A DNA stretch of 64,000 bases from assembly GCF_001411555.2 (NCBI RefSeq), contig NC_049901.1:14051190-14115189 (forward strand), given 5' to 3'. How positions within the stretch are numbered: the first letter of the stretch is position 1; each line of letters opens with the position of its first letter. Below the pieces are notes generated by a model. That model was not told the DNA's origin. It was given only the letters and a program-made list of their open reading frames with translations, and ran no database searches. Source of the DNA: Juglans regia. Lineage: Eukaryota; Streptophyta; Magnoliopsida; Fagales; Juglandaceae. The position numbers and the translations under genes are program-made. Of the stretch, positions 33,079 through 43,593 are shown piece by piece.

Positions 33079-33469
33079 ACTGCCCTTCCCTTTGAAAGAC
33101 CTTGCCCACAAGGTCAGGATAATGAGCTCTCAACTGTTCCACAGGTTCCCAAGTGGAATTTTCCTTAGTTACACCACGCCACTTCACTAACAGCTCGATA
33201 AAAGGCCTGTTATCCACAACAGTCATTCTTCTGTCAAGTATAGCCTCTAGTTCCATCTTGAAAATCCCATGCGAATCAACTAATGGCAACACGGGAGAAA
33301 TTTGAGAATTAGGCCCAACATATTTCTTCAGCCTTGAGACATGAAATATTGGATGAACTGATGAGTTTGGTGGCAACTCAAGTTTGTAAGCTACCTCCCC
33401 AATGCATTCCAGAACCTTGAATGACCCACAATATCTGGCTGCTAGCTTGGATCTACTGACTTGGCTCAC
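33059..33469 (-). pseudogene. Chromovirus integrase C-terminus and chromodomain
   Basis: SKLAARYCGSFKVLECIGEV and VHPIFHVSRLKKYVG form the GPY/F-type module, here with CGSF. ILDRRMTVV, LLVKWRGV and STWEPVEQLRAHYPDL then form a chromodomain with conserved Trp residues. In active chromoviruses this domain targets integration to particular chromatin. The reading frame runs into the 3' LTR. Confidence 0.85.
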
Positions 33470-33918
33470 AGTCTGCTACTTATATTTATGCATTTTCAAA
33501 TAAACAAAATCACCCATCTGAAACTTCCTTTGAGTATGATGCTTATCATATTGATGTTTCATAGCAACCTGAACATCAAGCAAATTCTTTTTCAACATAA
33601 TTAATATCTCATCTCTTGACTTTAATTCCATTCCCACAGCTTCATTATGAGTAGTACCATCAACATATTGAATTAAAGTGGGAGGAGGAGCACCATATAA
33701 TGCCTATAATGAAGTCATTTTAGTAGATGAGTGAACTGATGTTTATATCACCATTCAGCCCAAGGAAGCCAATGCATCGACTATTTTGGTTTCTCACTGA
33801 CAAAACATCTTAGGTATTGTTGCACACACTTATTAACCACTTCAGTCTGTCCATCTGATTGTGGATGATTGGTAGAGGTAAAGTGTAGTCTAGTTCCCTG
33901 CAATTTAAACATCTCTTT

Positions 33919-34651
33919 TCAAAAATCACTTGTAAAAACTACATCCCTATCAGTTACAATGGTAGCTGGCATACCATATAACTTGAATACCTGATATATG
34001 AATATAGCAGCCATAGATACAACTATATAAGGATGAGATAAAAGTAAGAAATGTGCATATTTTGTGAGTCTATCTACTACCAAAATAACAGAGAACCCCT
34101 TTAAACATGGCAAGGAATCAATAAAATCCATGAAGATATCACTCCAGGATCTGCTAGGAATTGGCAAAGGCTGCAATAAACCACCATGTTGTAAGTTTTA
34201 TGTCTTGCATCTTTGACAAACTTGACATTTCCTTATAAACCACTTTGTCTCTCCTCATGCCACTCCATAAAAAATCCACCCTTGCTCTATGCAATGATTT
34301 CTGATAACCAGAATGTCCTCCAAAGGCACTTATGTGTATAAACTGCAGCACTTGCTCCTTCATAGGTGATAAAGATGACAAAAACAGCCTCTCATTTTTG
34401 AATAACAACCCATTTCTCAACTCAAACTTCTTATCAGAAAGCTTGCCCTCCTGTAGCTTCTTACAAATTACTGAAATCTCTTCATCATTCAAGTATGAAT
34501 GTCTCAGCTGCTCTAACCACAATGGATCAAGAATTGTGATAGCTAACAACTCAACAGCTTCTTCCTCCACTTCTTCCCTTATAGAAAGACCATCTGTAGC
34601 CATATTGTCTTTCACATGCTTGTATTCAATCGTAAAATCATAACCAAGCAA
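33919..34651 (-). pseudogene. Chromovirus RNase H end, integrase zinc finger and core
   Basis: 34154-34651 starts with the RNase H tail (YDFTIEYKHVKDNMATDGLS, where ADALS is usual) and contains the integrase HHCC region (SAFGGHSGYQKSLHRARVDF and WSGMRRDKV), in which the CxxC pair is spoiled. 33919-34176 has the core with FMDFIDSLPCLKG, VVDRLTKYAHF and IVTDRDVVFTS, retaining two catalytic Asp positions. The two frames overlap with a shift. Confidence 0.85.
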
Positions 34652-35145
34652 CTTGGTAATCCATTTCTGTTGAGATGAAGTTCTTATCTTCTATTCCAAT
34701 AGAAACTTCAAGCTTTGTTGATCAGTTTTAATTACAAGCATAGCTCCCAACAAGTAAGGCCTCAATTTCTTCATAGCCAACACAATTGCAAGTAACTCTT
34801 TTTCATATGTAGAGATGTCCAATGCTTTTCCCTTCAAAAGCTTGACTTAAGAATGCCAAGGGCCTCCCTTCCTGACTTAAGAAAATACCAATCCCTCTGC
34901 CAGAAGCATCACATTCCAACAAAAATGGCTTTGAAAAATCTGGCAAGGCCCAGAACATGTGGGTTTGTCACGGCCTTCTTCAATTCTTCAAAGGCTTTAG
35001 TAGTTTCATCCCTCTAAAAAAATGCATATTTCCTCAGCAAATCAGTCAATGGTGCAACAATTAAGCCAAATCCTTTAACAAACTTTCTATAATAACCCGT
35101 TAAACCAAGAAATCCCCTTAGTGACTTAAGATATTTTGGTAAGGG

Positions 35146-35974
35146 TCAATCTGTCATTGCTTTGATTTTTGATGGATCTGCGTTTACACCCTTTGCAAAT
35201 ACCAAATCTCTCAAATATTCAATCTCCCCATAAGCAAATCTGCACTTACTCTTTTTGGCAAAAAGAGTATTATTTGCTAAAGTTTCCAACACAACTGAAA
35301 GATGATCTAAATGTTCTTCTCTAGACTTACTATATATCAATATATCATAAAAATAGTTACAAACTTTCTCAAGAAGGGTTGGAATACCTCATTCATCAAA
35401 GATTGAAAAGTGGCTGGGGCATTGGTTAAGCCAAAAGACATAACCAAGAATTCATAATGCCTTTGATATGTTTTGAATGCAAATTTTTCAATATCCCCCT
35501 CCCTCACACGAATCTGGTGGTGCCCAGATCTAAGGTCTAAGTTTGAAAAAATCGAGGCTCCATGTAATTTATCTAAGAGTTCATCAATTACAGGGATAGA
35601 GAGAATTTATGTTTGACTGTTTCCCTATTTAAACCCTTATAATCTATACACATACGCCATGAACCATCAACTTTTCTCACCAAAAGAACAGGTGAAGAAA
35701 ATAGGGATTGACTTCTCCTAATTACTCCTGCATCCAATAACTCTTTGACTATTTTTTCTATTTCAGCTTTATGGAAAAAAGGATACTTGTATGGTCTAGC
35801 AGATATTTGCATGGTCCCTTCTTTAAGAGTAATATGATGATCCTTAGCTCTTCTTGGAGGCAAGCCCTTTGGCTCATCATATACACTGCCAAATCTTGCT
35901 AGCACTGCCTCAATATCAGAATCATGTCTTCCAACCTCTTGGTTTGTCTCCTTTTGAACAATCTGAAGGAACAT
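35146..35974 (-). pseudogene. Chromovirus reverse transcriptase domain
   Basis: 35588-35974 gives the N-terminal RT: HHITLKEGTMQISARPYKYP, AGVIRRSQSLFSSPVLLVRK and GSWRMCIDYKGLN. After several breaks the catalytic box near 35340-35360 reads [11 protein letters not shown] where the family has FFDDILIYS, so the first catalytic Asp has become Tyr (GAT to TAT). 35146-35340 continues with HLSVVLETLANNTLFAKKSK. The enzyme would be inactive. Confidence 0.85.
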
Positions 35975-36205
35975 TCATTTCCTCTCCACAATAATCAATT
36001 GGCAAATCTAGACATCTTCAACAATTTCAGACTTGTTGGGAACTCAAGCCTTAAGAGTCACAAAACTCAAAAGTCATTGTAAGATTAGTAAAATCCCACA
36101 AAACAGGACCTAAAGTCCTCAGCCATTGCATACCAACCACCACATCGCATCCCCTAAAGGTAGCAAGAAAAAATCAGTGCTGAAATGATGACCTTGCATC
36201 TAAAA

Positions 36206-36409
36206 CTATATATTCTGAACCAATCCTTCACCAGCAATCCTTTCATCATTTGCAACCCTAACTTCGATCTTTCCACTTTTCTTGACAGCTAATCCCACTT
36301 TTCTTGCTATCATAGGGCCAAGAAAGTTATATGTATAGCCAATGTCAACAAGAACCACCACTGAGTAGTCATTAACTTTGCCATTAACTCTCATAGTTCT
36401 CGGGCTCAA
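36206..36409 (-). pseudogene. Chromovirus protease domain
   Basis: The active-site region reads VVLVDIGYTYNFLGP where the aspartic protease motif is normally LVDSGSTHNF. The Asp is kept, but the following Ser is Ile, so activity is doubtful. The frame overlaps the 3' end of gag by a few bases. Confidence 0.75.
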
Positions 36410-37290
36410 GCAGCCGCAATTGCATGCAGTGAGATCTCAGGCATCTCACATTCTGCCATTGCAGCTTCATAATTTCCATGCGAATCTTGCTGATCACCCC
36501 CTTCCTTCTCAGCTTCTTGCAACAATTCCATACCTTCCATTTCAAACAGCTTGGCCTTCTTGCACTTGTGACTAGGATTCCACTTCTCCTCACAAAAATA
36601 ACACAAGCCCTTGTCTCTTCTTTCTTTCATCTCAGTTGGTGTTACTTTCTGAAATGGAACTGAGGGTTTGAAGCTATTATTCCTTTGTCCAGAGAATCCC
36701 TCTTTTCTAACAGAATTACCAAAAACTGTATTGCTGCCTTCCCCTGGAACAGAAACATAGGAAGACTGGAATCTACTATTTTCCCGAGAACTAGTGATAT
36801 ACTCCTCTTGGATCTTTGCCAATCCAAAGGCAGTATTCAAATTCAGAGGGTGTAGCATTCTCACAGACAATCTTATCTCGTCTCTAAGGCCACTCAAGAA
36901 ACAAGAAAGCTTATACTTTTCAGACAAACCTTTCAATCTGTTTAAGAGCACTTCAAATTGGGTCTTGTGTGCCCCAACTGTAGAATTCTGCCTCAATCTT
37001 GTAAGTGCCTCCATAAGGTCATCGTAAGAAGAGCTCCTGAATCTTAACTGCACAACTTCAACAAAAGAATTCCAAGTATTGAAAGAACCAGTTTCCTCAG
37101 CATCTTGAAACCATACTAATGCACTCTCATCCATATAGAATGAGGCTATCAATATCTCCTGCCCATCCGGCATAAGGTGTAAGGCAAAATAATGATTTGC
37201 CTTATAAAGCCATCCAGTTGGGTTTTCTCCATTGAATATTGAAAAATCCAACTTAATGCTTCGAAATTGCATTCCAGGAGTCACATTCAA
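36406..37290 (-). CDS. Chromovirus gag (open frame of a dead element)
   Basis: 294 residues, uninterrupted. A retrotransposon-gag domain spans about 10-160 (SIFNGENPTGWLYKANHYF, ALVWFQDAEE, FRSSSYDDLMEALTRLRQ, CFLSGLRDEIRLSV). A zinc-knuckle-like motif CYFCEEKWNPSHKCKK lies near residue 230-245. It would form the nucleocapsid and bind RNA. It is the only long intact frame in the element. Confidence 0.85.
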   Translation of the reverse strand: MNVTPGMQFRSIKLDFSIFNGENPTGWLYKANHYFALHLMPDGQEILIASFYMDESALVWFQDAEETGSFNTWNSFVEVVQLRFRSSSYDDLMEALTRLRQNSTVGAHKTQFEVLLNRLKGLSEKYKLSCFLSGLRDEIRLSVRMLHPLNLNTAFGLAKIQEEYITSSRENSRFQSSYVSVPGEGSNTVFGNSVRKEGFSGQRNNSFKPSVPFQKVTPTEMKERRDKGLCYFCEEKWNPSHKCKKAKLFEMEGMELLQEAEKEGGDQQDSHGNYEAAMAECEMPEISLHAIAAA

Positions 37291-37546
37291 GTTCTCATAT
37301 TGTGCCCCATCACCATTTTTTTACACTCCCATTCTAAACATTTCATCCCCCATTCACAACTTCCAACAAAATACCCATCTTGGAATTCAGACCATCCAGT
37401 GCACTCTGATGATCTGCGACTCTCTTCTTTTAAAGTTCTTGATGTTGCTTCAACCCAAGAACCATCTTCTCCAAATCTTTAAACCGTGTGCCTTCTGCCA
37501 TTCTAAAAAAAAATTGCCCAGAATTTCGAATTGCTCTGATGCAAAT

Positions 37547-37891
37547 TGTAATAGTATACTAGAGAATTATCACACAACAATGGAAATGAACACTCTGATC
37601 TTCGAGGGACCAGGAACCTCCAAAGGAATTCTTATTAACTTTTCAATGTAATCGATAGAAATGAAGGCATTAGTATTTATAGACAACCATGTCTGTTAAT
37701 GACAGTTGAATACTAAGGGTATTATGGTAATCATCAATGAGTAAATGAGGACTCAATAGTACATTTAGCCCTCAAGTAAACACGTGACTAACACATGATC
37801 AACTAATAAGTAACTAACTCCCTTGCAATACACTCGATAAGCTCCAGATTCAGCACTCATCCCTCTTCCATCTACTGAACTGACCATAACA
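37547..37891 (-). repeat. 5' LTR of the chromovirus
   Basis: 345 bp with canonical TG...CA ends (TGTAATAG ... CATAACA). It lacks an 8-bp insert near the start and a short insert near GATAAGCTCC seen in the left LTR, and carries a few extra bases (CACGTGA) of its own. Confidence 0.9.
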
Positions 37892-39200
37892 CCTCTTCTT
37901 TCTACTGTTGATGGAGCTCTCTCAAAGTTTAATTGGAATGTAATTTGTATAGGATCTACTATGATTTTTTATCGGCTGTGCATTTCCATAGGAAAAAATT
38001 TTGTAACCTAAAGAGATCAATTGCATCAATCTATGCAAGGGAGTCTTTTGTTACAAGCCAGGTAACCTATATTTGTTGAGGTTTTAGATTTTATGACACC
38101 CTTAGAGCATTCGCAGCTAGTGCCCCATAACACTCTTTTCCCTATAATTTGAGGCTCATTTTACGGTTTTGATTAAAATCCCGCTTACATCCGAATACCT
38201 ATTTTAGGAAAAATGTTTAGGGGATGATCAATGGTTTCCCAAATATAGGAAATCACTATTCATCCCTAAATTATTTTTTTATCAATATTTTATTCTAATA
38301 AATAAAATAAATTCTTCTTCCAATCATCTACACTTTCTCTCATACTCATATGTATTATAGCTTTAAATAATAATTTTAAAAATAATTTAAATAATTACTA
38401 AAATATAAAAAAATAATTTTAAAAATATTATTATACCCCCAAAAAAATAATATAATTTTTTGTTTAAAATATTCACTAGAGTAATAGTTCAAAACATAAG
38501 AAAAAATATTGAGTCATTAAGTTTGTAAATAGAAGTGGGAGAAAAAAATAATAAAGAAAGAATAGAGAAATATTATTTTAATAGAATAGAGAAATGATTG
38601 TGAATGAGATGTATGAGGTTTTTGAACAATAAATAAAATTTAGGAAAATTTTTTAGAGAATGTAAATTTTAACTAAATTATAAGAAATTTTATAGGAAAT
38701 GGGATGAAAATGCTTTTAGGCTTTTCTAAAATTGTTATTTCATTCTGAAGCAAGTATTTAAATTACATCATTTGATTTGAAAAATAAATTTTAAATTTTA
38801 AATTTTATAAATCAAATCTTATTTTTTTAAGTGACGTAGATGAAGTTTTCTACACAGCTATTCAAGAACTTGAGAGTAGAATATACTCCCCGTCATTGCA
38901 TTCCCGATATAACAAAGGACTGACCACGGTGGGAGGACATAGGCTAACATCAGTACAATGAGTGTCCTTGGGAGGACTGATTGTGAATTTGCCTGTGATT
39001 GTCTCCGTTGAAGACTACCGGCAGACAGAGGCAGACTTTGTCACATGCTTGAATGACCCAACACTACAAATCTATGTGAGAAAGAACTTCAACGGATCTG
39101 AAAATGCATACTTTTTTTAGAAGATAAGGGTGTTAATATCTGAAACAATCATCTGCGTGACCAAGCATAGTTGAAGGTGTAAAAAGAGTCCCGAAGTAGA
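37892..39200. other. Intergenic, with a probable MITE
   Basis: No gene is visible between the chromovirus and the mTERF gene. A probable MITE occupies 38101-38720. The rest, including a slightly GC-richer stretch at 38880-39080, shows no domain-bearing frame. Confidence 0.55.
38101..38720. mobile_element. Probable MITE with AGAGCATT-type termini
   Basis: The left end CTTAGAGCATTCGCAGC and the reverse complement of the right end (CCTAAAAGCATTTTCATC) are similar over about 16 bp. The interior is AT-rich and non-coding. GAGCATTC-type termini are a common theme of plant hAT-like MITEs. The inverted repeats are weak and no target duplication was seen. Confidence 0.4.
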
Positions 39201-39370
39201 AACAGTAGTGGGCTTTGATGAGTATGGGATTAATGGCGTCTATGGTAACATTTACCAGAAGCTGATTCCAGCTGTAATTGCGGTTTTGTCGTTTAAGCAT
39301 GTGTCGTTTAAGCTGATTCAGTCTATCTGTCGTTTTAAGTACGCCTCTTTAAGAAAAGACCTCAAACAAA

Positions 39371-39412
39371 CCCTAACTCGCTCTCTCTCTCTCTCTCAGT
39401 CTCTCTCTCTCC
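39371..39412 (+). promoter_or_regulatory. AACCCTAA motif and CT-rich 5' leader of the mTERF gene
   Basis: AAACCCTAACTCG followed by a (CT)n run lies directly before the ATG. AAACCCTA (telo-box) motifs are frequent just downstream of transcription starts in plant translation and organelle-biogenesis genes. A regulatory role is inferred. Confidence 0.4.
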
Positions 39413-40627
39413 ATGGTCCACAGCATCGCACTGTCAATGCAAGCTCTCAAATCCCTCTCCATTCCTCCACCTTACCATTTCTACAAAAGGTTTGTTTCAG
39501 ACTCGATCAAACCCTTCCAATTTCTCTTCTGGTACTCTCTTTCTTCATCCACCAAAGCCAAAACCCAAATCCTGGAAAATAACTCTCCCATTGCCGATTA
39601 TCTAATCAACACCTTCAAATTCACCGAAACCCAAGCCCTCTCTATCTCGACCAGATTTTATTGGGTCAAATCCCCCGAGAAGCCCGGGTCCCTACTTCTC
39701 TTCTTCCAAAATCTCGGATTCTCCGAGTCGGACATTCGATCCGCAGTCCGCACGTCCCCACAAATTCTGTTCTCTGATATAGACAAGACCCTTAAGCCCA
39801 AGATTGAGTTTTTCCAGGAGCTGGGTCTTGTTGGTTCTGAGCTGGGCAAGTTCATTTCCAGGAATTCCATGCTTTTGAACGTGAGTTTGGAGAGAAGATT
39901 GGTACCCTGCATTGAAATTATCAAGAATATCTTGTCCAACGATGAGGATAACCAAGACCTTTTCCGCGTTCTTCGGCGGTGCAATAAGGTGGTGAGGGGA
40001 GACCCTCAATCAGGGTTGATGGGCAATATTGCCTTCTTGAAGAGTTGTGGTATTGTCGGGTCTCAGCTTTCAATGCTTTTGACTAGGCAGCCTAGGCTTT
40101 TTACTATTAAGGAATCCAAGCTTAGAGATCTTGTTTCTCGGGTACTAGACATGGGTTTTGCTGTCAATTCAAGGATGTTGGTTTATGCGCTTTATACAGT
40201 TAGTTGCATGAGCAATGAGACTTTCACGAGGAAATTGGAATTGTTTCAGAGTTCCGGGTTTTCTTCAGAAGAATGTATCCAAATGTTTCGAAAGGCACCT
40301 GGTTTGCTTAGGACCTCCGAGGAGAAGCTAAAGCTTGGATTTGAGTTCTTCATGAATACCATTAACTTGGAAAAGTCTGTGTTAGTTCGTATACCTTCAT
40401 GTTTGATGTATAGCATGGATAAAAGAGTGATGCCTCGGTACATGGTTCTGCAGGTTATTAACTCCGAAAAGCTGTTGAAGAGGGAGCCAAGTTTTATTCA
40501 CGTCTTGTCTTTAACGGAGGAGGAGTTCTTGGCTAAGTTCATAGCGAAGTTTGGAAATGATGCAGAGAAATTGTTGGTAGCTTACAAGGGTCATTTATTG
40601 GATTGCTCTTGTGAAGACAACTCTTAA
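39413..40627 (+). CDS. mTERF-domain organellar protein (single exon)
   Basis: An intronless 404-aa frame. After a Ser/basic N-terminus without acidic residues in the first 45, typical of an organelle presequence (mitochondrion more likely), come repeated mTERF motifs of about 30 residues, with helix pairs such as LLLFFQNLGFSESDIRSAVR, TLKPKIEFFQELGLVGSEL, GNIAFLKSCGIVGSQLSM, RKLELFQSSGFSSEECIQM and LGFEFFMNTINLEKSVLVRI, each with the usual Pro/Leu turns (SPQILF, QPRLF, APGLL, IPSCLM). Plant mTERFs bind organellar nucleic acids and affect transcription, termination or intron splicing. The target here is unknown. It most resembles the large intronless land-plant subgroup of about 390-410 aa. 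The next in-frame ATG at 39434 is an alternative start. Confidence 0.92.
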   Translation: MVHSIALSMQALKSLSIPPPYHFYKRFVSDSIKPFQFLFWYSLSSSTKAKTQILENNSPIADYLINTFKFTETQALSISTRFYWVKSPEKPGSLLLFFQNLGFSESDIRSAVRTSPQILFSDIDKTLKPKIEFFQELGLVGSELGKFISRNSMLLNVSLERRLVPCIEIIKNILSNDEDNQDLFRVLRRCNKVVRGDPQSGLMGNIAFLKSCGIVGSQLSMLLTRQPRLFTIKESKLRDLVSRVLDMGFAVNSRMLVYALYTVSCMSNETFTRKLELFQSSGFSSEECIQMFRKAPGLLRTSEEKLKLGFEFFMNTINLEKSVLVRIPSCLMYSMDKRVMPRYMVLQVINSEKLLKREPSFIHVLSLTEEEFLAKFIAKFGNDAEKLLVAYKGHLLDCSCEDNS

Positions 40628-42415
40628 TGCATATGACATCTAGCAGTTTTTTTGTAATTCTGGACATGTCAGTCAATATACATGCTGCAAATTTAGCCTT
40701 TCTTTTTACTAGAGCATATTAATTGTTGAAATGCTAAAGGCATATTACATTGATTTATGGCTTTCACATATGATCCTTAGCACTGGATTGCGAATATTCT
40801 CTTCGGCGCCAAGCAATCAGAAGTAACTACTAATTGAATTGAAGAATCAAACTCAAACCATATCAATTGTCAACTCGCTGCTTCTTAACTAACATCTACT
40901 CGATATCACTTATCCGAAAAAGAAAAAGGCCGTGCTACTGGTTGTACAACTTCATTCTGGCTGTGTAGCCATGAGTTCAGTCAACTTCGGCGCCAAGCAA
41001 TTAGATAGCTTTTACATCGAATGGATTTTGCATATAATCGTATCTTGTAAACTTGCAGTGTGCTTTTGACATCATGTCCTTTGATGTTGGCCTGATAAAT
41101 GTTTACAGACTCAAATCATGGTCCTTGATGTTGCTGATATGAAGCTTGAAGTCGTACTTGAAGAGGATGTGGATGTAATATTAGAAAAGCTTTTGCATGC
41201 CCAACAGAGCATTCCTTGCTCCGGGAACTATGCCTGCTCGAAAACAGAGTATTCCTTTACCTGTATATTTAATAATAATAATAATAATAATAATAATTAT
41301 AACAAGTTTTGCCTTGTTCCTAAACTGGAGCAGAAATAATGGGTAGTTTTTTTTTTTTTTTTAACGATAGATTTGGTAAACCTTTTTTTTCTATATTTTT
41401 ATAAAAAAAAATATTCATAAGCTTATTCTGAATATTCCATTCGCTCATTCTTTGGATTATCTATAATGGATGAGGTACTTGATAAATTTGTAGATGACAT
41501 AGTGTGTATATATATATATATATAGATACAGTTATATTACAGTATTTATATTTGTATAGATACTTAAATAGATAGCTCTTGCCCAGCTCGGTTGCAATAT
41601 AATGAATTTTGAGAAAGGATATTTGCAGTCGTGAGTACGTAAGCGCCGTACAGTCGTTTTGACAACAGTAAATAAATATGAGACTCATATGAAAAGAAAT
41701 TAATTTTTTAATAGTAGATTCCACAATTTTTTAAAGCGACTGCACGATATTTACACATTTCATGACTTTATGTATAATTATTCAATGATTTCAGTGCTCT
41801 TCTACAATCAGTAAATCCTCTGTTATGGCCTCTCACTAAGTTTTGACTACACCCTTTAGTCAGGTGTTTGTCTATGTGGTTTTTTTTTTGTTAACATCAG
41901 TGATTGCTCGCAAAAGAGAATTGTTCCTGTTGTGCAGTTCAATCGTTCACCAAAATAGAAATGCAATCGGATAATAATTATTTCAACTATTTAATAAAAT
42001 TGTGAAAATTTGATGATGTTGATGCATTTTTCAACCGCAACAAGATGATCAGAGGACCCTCTCCTCTCTCGTGATGGTTCTTGGTGGTGTTGTGCTTGGA
42101 ATGCTCATTTGTGACTTGCTTAATGATAAATGACTGAAAATAAAAAGACAAGTATTTATGTGGTTTTACTTTGAAGCATACGTCTACCGGTATTGCGTAT
42201 AAAATTCACTATAAATTCAAGCTCTTCATTCTCACTAATCTCTCTACATTCACGAGTTTTCTGAGAAAAGTGGTCTCAGAGTGATCTGATTCCTTTTCCC
42301 TACAAAAACTCATCCCAATTCCTAACCCAATGAGAGCAAATCCCTCTCTCTGTTTTGAAATATTTGTTTTGAAATTATGGGTTTCAACTTGATTTTCAAC
42401 ATTTTTTTTTTTTAT
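40628..42415. other. 3' flank of the mTERF gene and intergenic DNA
   Basis: No supported gene. Features are a short direct repeat CTTCGGCGCCAAGCAAT at about 40801 and 40986, a 73-codon frame at 41118-41339 that ends in an (AAT)n run and is probably chance, an (AAT)n tract at 41267-41297 and a (TA)n tract at 41506-41523. Confidence 0.55.
41267..41297. repeat. (AAT)n microsatellite
   Basis: About ten uninterrupted AAT units. Confidence 0.95.
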
Positions 42416-42569
42416 AGTGAGCCATGTTTGTACAATCAATTCTGCTACAAGTACCCGTATTCGGGTACCCGTTGCGGAATCGTTGACATGGCAGCTTTAT
42501 ATTATATTAAAAAAAAAAAGAGAGAAAAGAAGAAAGAAAAAGACGGAAAGGAGAAATGAGCACCAAAAC

Positions 42570-42780
42570 CATTCTGCGCAGAAACCATTCTGCGCGATAG
42601 CCGTTCCTCATTGTGGTCCGATTGCGCTAAAAAGAAAATCACCAGAAACAATTTTGCTTTGAAAAGAGAAGTACCAAAAACCATTTTCGCTGAAGAAAAA
42701 AAGCACCAGAAACCATTTTTTGCATAAACCATTCTGCGGGTTCCGAGTTCCGAAACCATTTTGCTGCGAAAAGAAAAGTG
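42570..42780. repeat. Degenerate tandem repeat (AGAAACCATTYTGC-like)
   Basis: ACCATTCTGCGCAGAAACC, AGAAACAATTTTGCTTTGAA, AAAAACCATTTTCGCTGAA, AGAAACCATTTTTTGCATAA and GAAACCATTTTGCTGCGAA recur every 35-50 bp with AAAAGAAAAG-type spacers. Confidence 0.65.
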
Positions 42781-43055
42781 GGTTTGTCGTTCTTCAAGTG
42801 AGTGCCATCGTACCCATGCTCTATTTTATGCAAATTGTTTTCTATTTTTCTTAATTTTTCTTCATGGTGTTCTTGCTGTCTTCCATGGCCATCTGAGCAA
42901 TTTTTTTTTATGTTTTATGCATCTAAGTTTTTTATTGTGGGTATTATAATGCCTTGCTCTGTTTTAGTGATTCGGTTTATTTGAGAACACCCATCTCGTT
43001 TTAGGACATGCAAAGTGTGAAAATGAGATCAATGATTCAAGAGAATGAGAACAAC

Positions 43056-43415
43056 CTATGACTCCCTTCGTGTTTCATCTGGCAGCACATCGGTGGGCAA
43101 GGTTGTTTGAGGAGAAGTTTGTGGCCACCCATCGTAACTTCGTGGGGAAATGGTCTTCGTAGCAAGCTTGAGAAGCTTGGAGGTGTTCACAGTGCGAGGT
43201 GAAGATTGGGGTTCTTCATCGGCTTCCATGGGTGTTTCGGGTTCGTCTGGCAGCACGTCCGTGGTATAGGTTGTTTGAGCAGAAGCTTGTGGCCACACAT
43301 CGTACCTTTGTTTGGGAACCGATTTCGTAGCAAGCTTTGGAAGCTTGGAGGTGCGAGGTGATGATTGGGCATCGAAACAGTCTTCCATAGGTGAATCGTG
43401 AATCACTCTGTTCAA
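43056..43415 (-). CDS. Repeat-built ORF (two 56-aa units), unknown
   Basis: 119 residues on the minus strand. Two units are visible, SSPRTSKLPKLATKSVPKQR then YDVWPQ ... TTDVLPDE, and SSPRTVNTSKLLKLATKTI then SPRSYDGWPQ ... PTDVLPDE. The DNA period is 168 bp (43075 to 43243), exactly 56 codons. The frame stays open upstream past the first Met (NPDECSYPNDLGLNR), so the true start may be further up or in another exon. The product is hydrophilic and Pro/Ser/Thr-rich, with no known domain. A captured host-gene fragment or a transposon-encoded protein are both possible. The codon-multiple period argues that the frame was once translated. Confidence 0.35.
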   Translation of the reverse strand: MNRVIHDSPMEDCFDAQSSPRTSKLPKLATKSVPKQRYDVWPQASAQTTYTTDVLPDEPETPMEADEEPQSSPRTVNTSKLLKLATKTISPRSYDGWPQTSPQTTLPTDVLPDETRRES

Positions 43416-43593
43416 TCCTAAATCATTTGGATATGAGCATTCGTCCGGGTTAATTTTAGAAAGAAGACTAAATAATTAAACGGTGCGTTTAACTTAGGGT
43501 GCATACGCACCGTTTAAATAATGATGATTTGACACCCGGGTACCCGGTGTGTTTCGGGTGCAAGTAGACTTTTTGTTGTACAATTTAGACCCA

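Larger units (their letters stand above)
32728..37891 (-). mobile_element. Ty3/gypsy chromovirus LTR retrotransposon
   Basis: Two LTRs of about 350 bp bound an internal region with gag, protease, RT, RNase H, integrase and a C-terminal chromodomain, all on the minus strand and in Ty3/gypsy order. Next to the right (5') LTR lies a primer-binding-site-like sequence, GCATCAGAGCAATTCG on the minus strand, close to the TATCAGAGC form complementary to initiator tRNA-Met. Next to the left (3') LTR is a polypurine tract, AAAGGGAAGGGC. Flanks are CCTTC and CCTCT, not an exact 5-bp duplication. All genes are damaged, so the element is inactive. Confidence 0.92.
42416..43593. mobile_element. Probable non-autonomous TIR element, 1.2 kb
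   Basis: The left end has TTGTACAA (42428), then CTACAAGTACCCG and CGGGTACCCG. The reverse complement of the right end has TTGTACAA (43583), then CTACTTGCACCCG and CGGGTACCCG. These form an imperfect inverted repeat of about 45 bp. The interior contains a degenerate tandem repeat (42570-42780) and a repeat-built minus-strand open frame (43056-43415). No transposase is present. A DNA-transposon derivative carrying captured sequence is the best reading. The target-site duplication is not clear. Confidence 0.55.

Noticed and set aside
39208..39582. 124-aa plus frame overlapping the start of the mTERF gene
   Set aside because: A different frame in the leader and first 170 bp of the mTERF exon, with no domain. 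The mTERF frame is clearly real.
41118..41339. 73-aa frame after the mTERF gene (MVLDVADMKLEVVLEEDVDV...)
   Set aside because: It ends in poly-Asn from an (AAT)n microsatellite and has no domain or splice partner. Probably chance or 3'-flank sequence.
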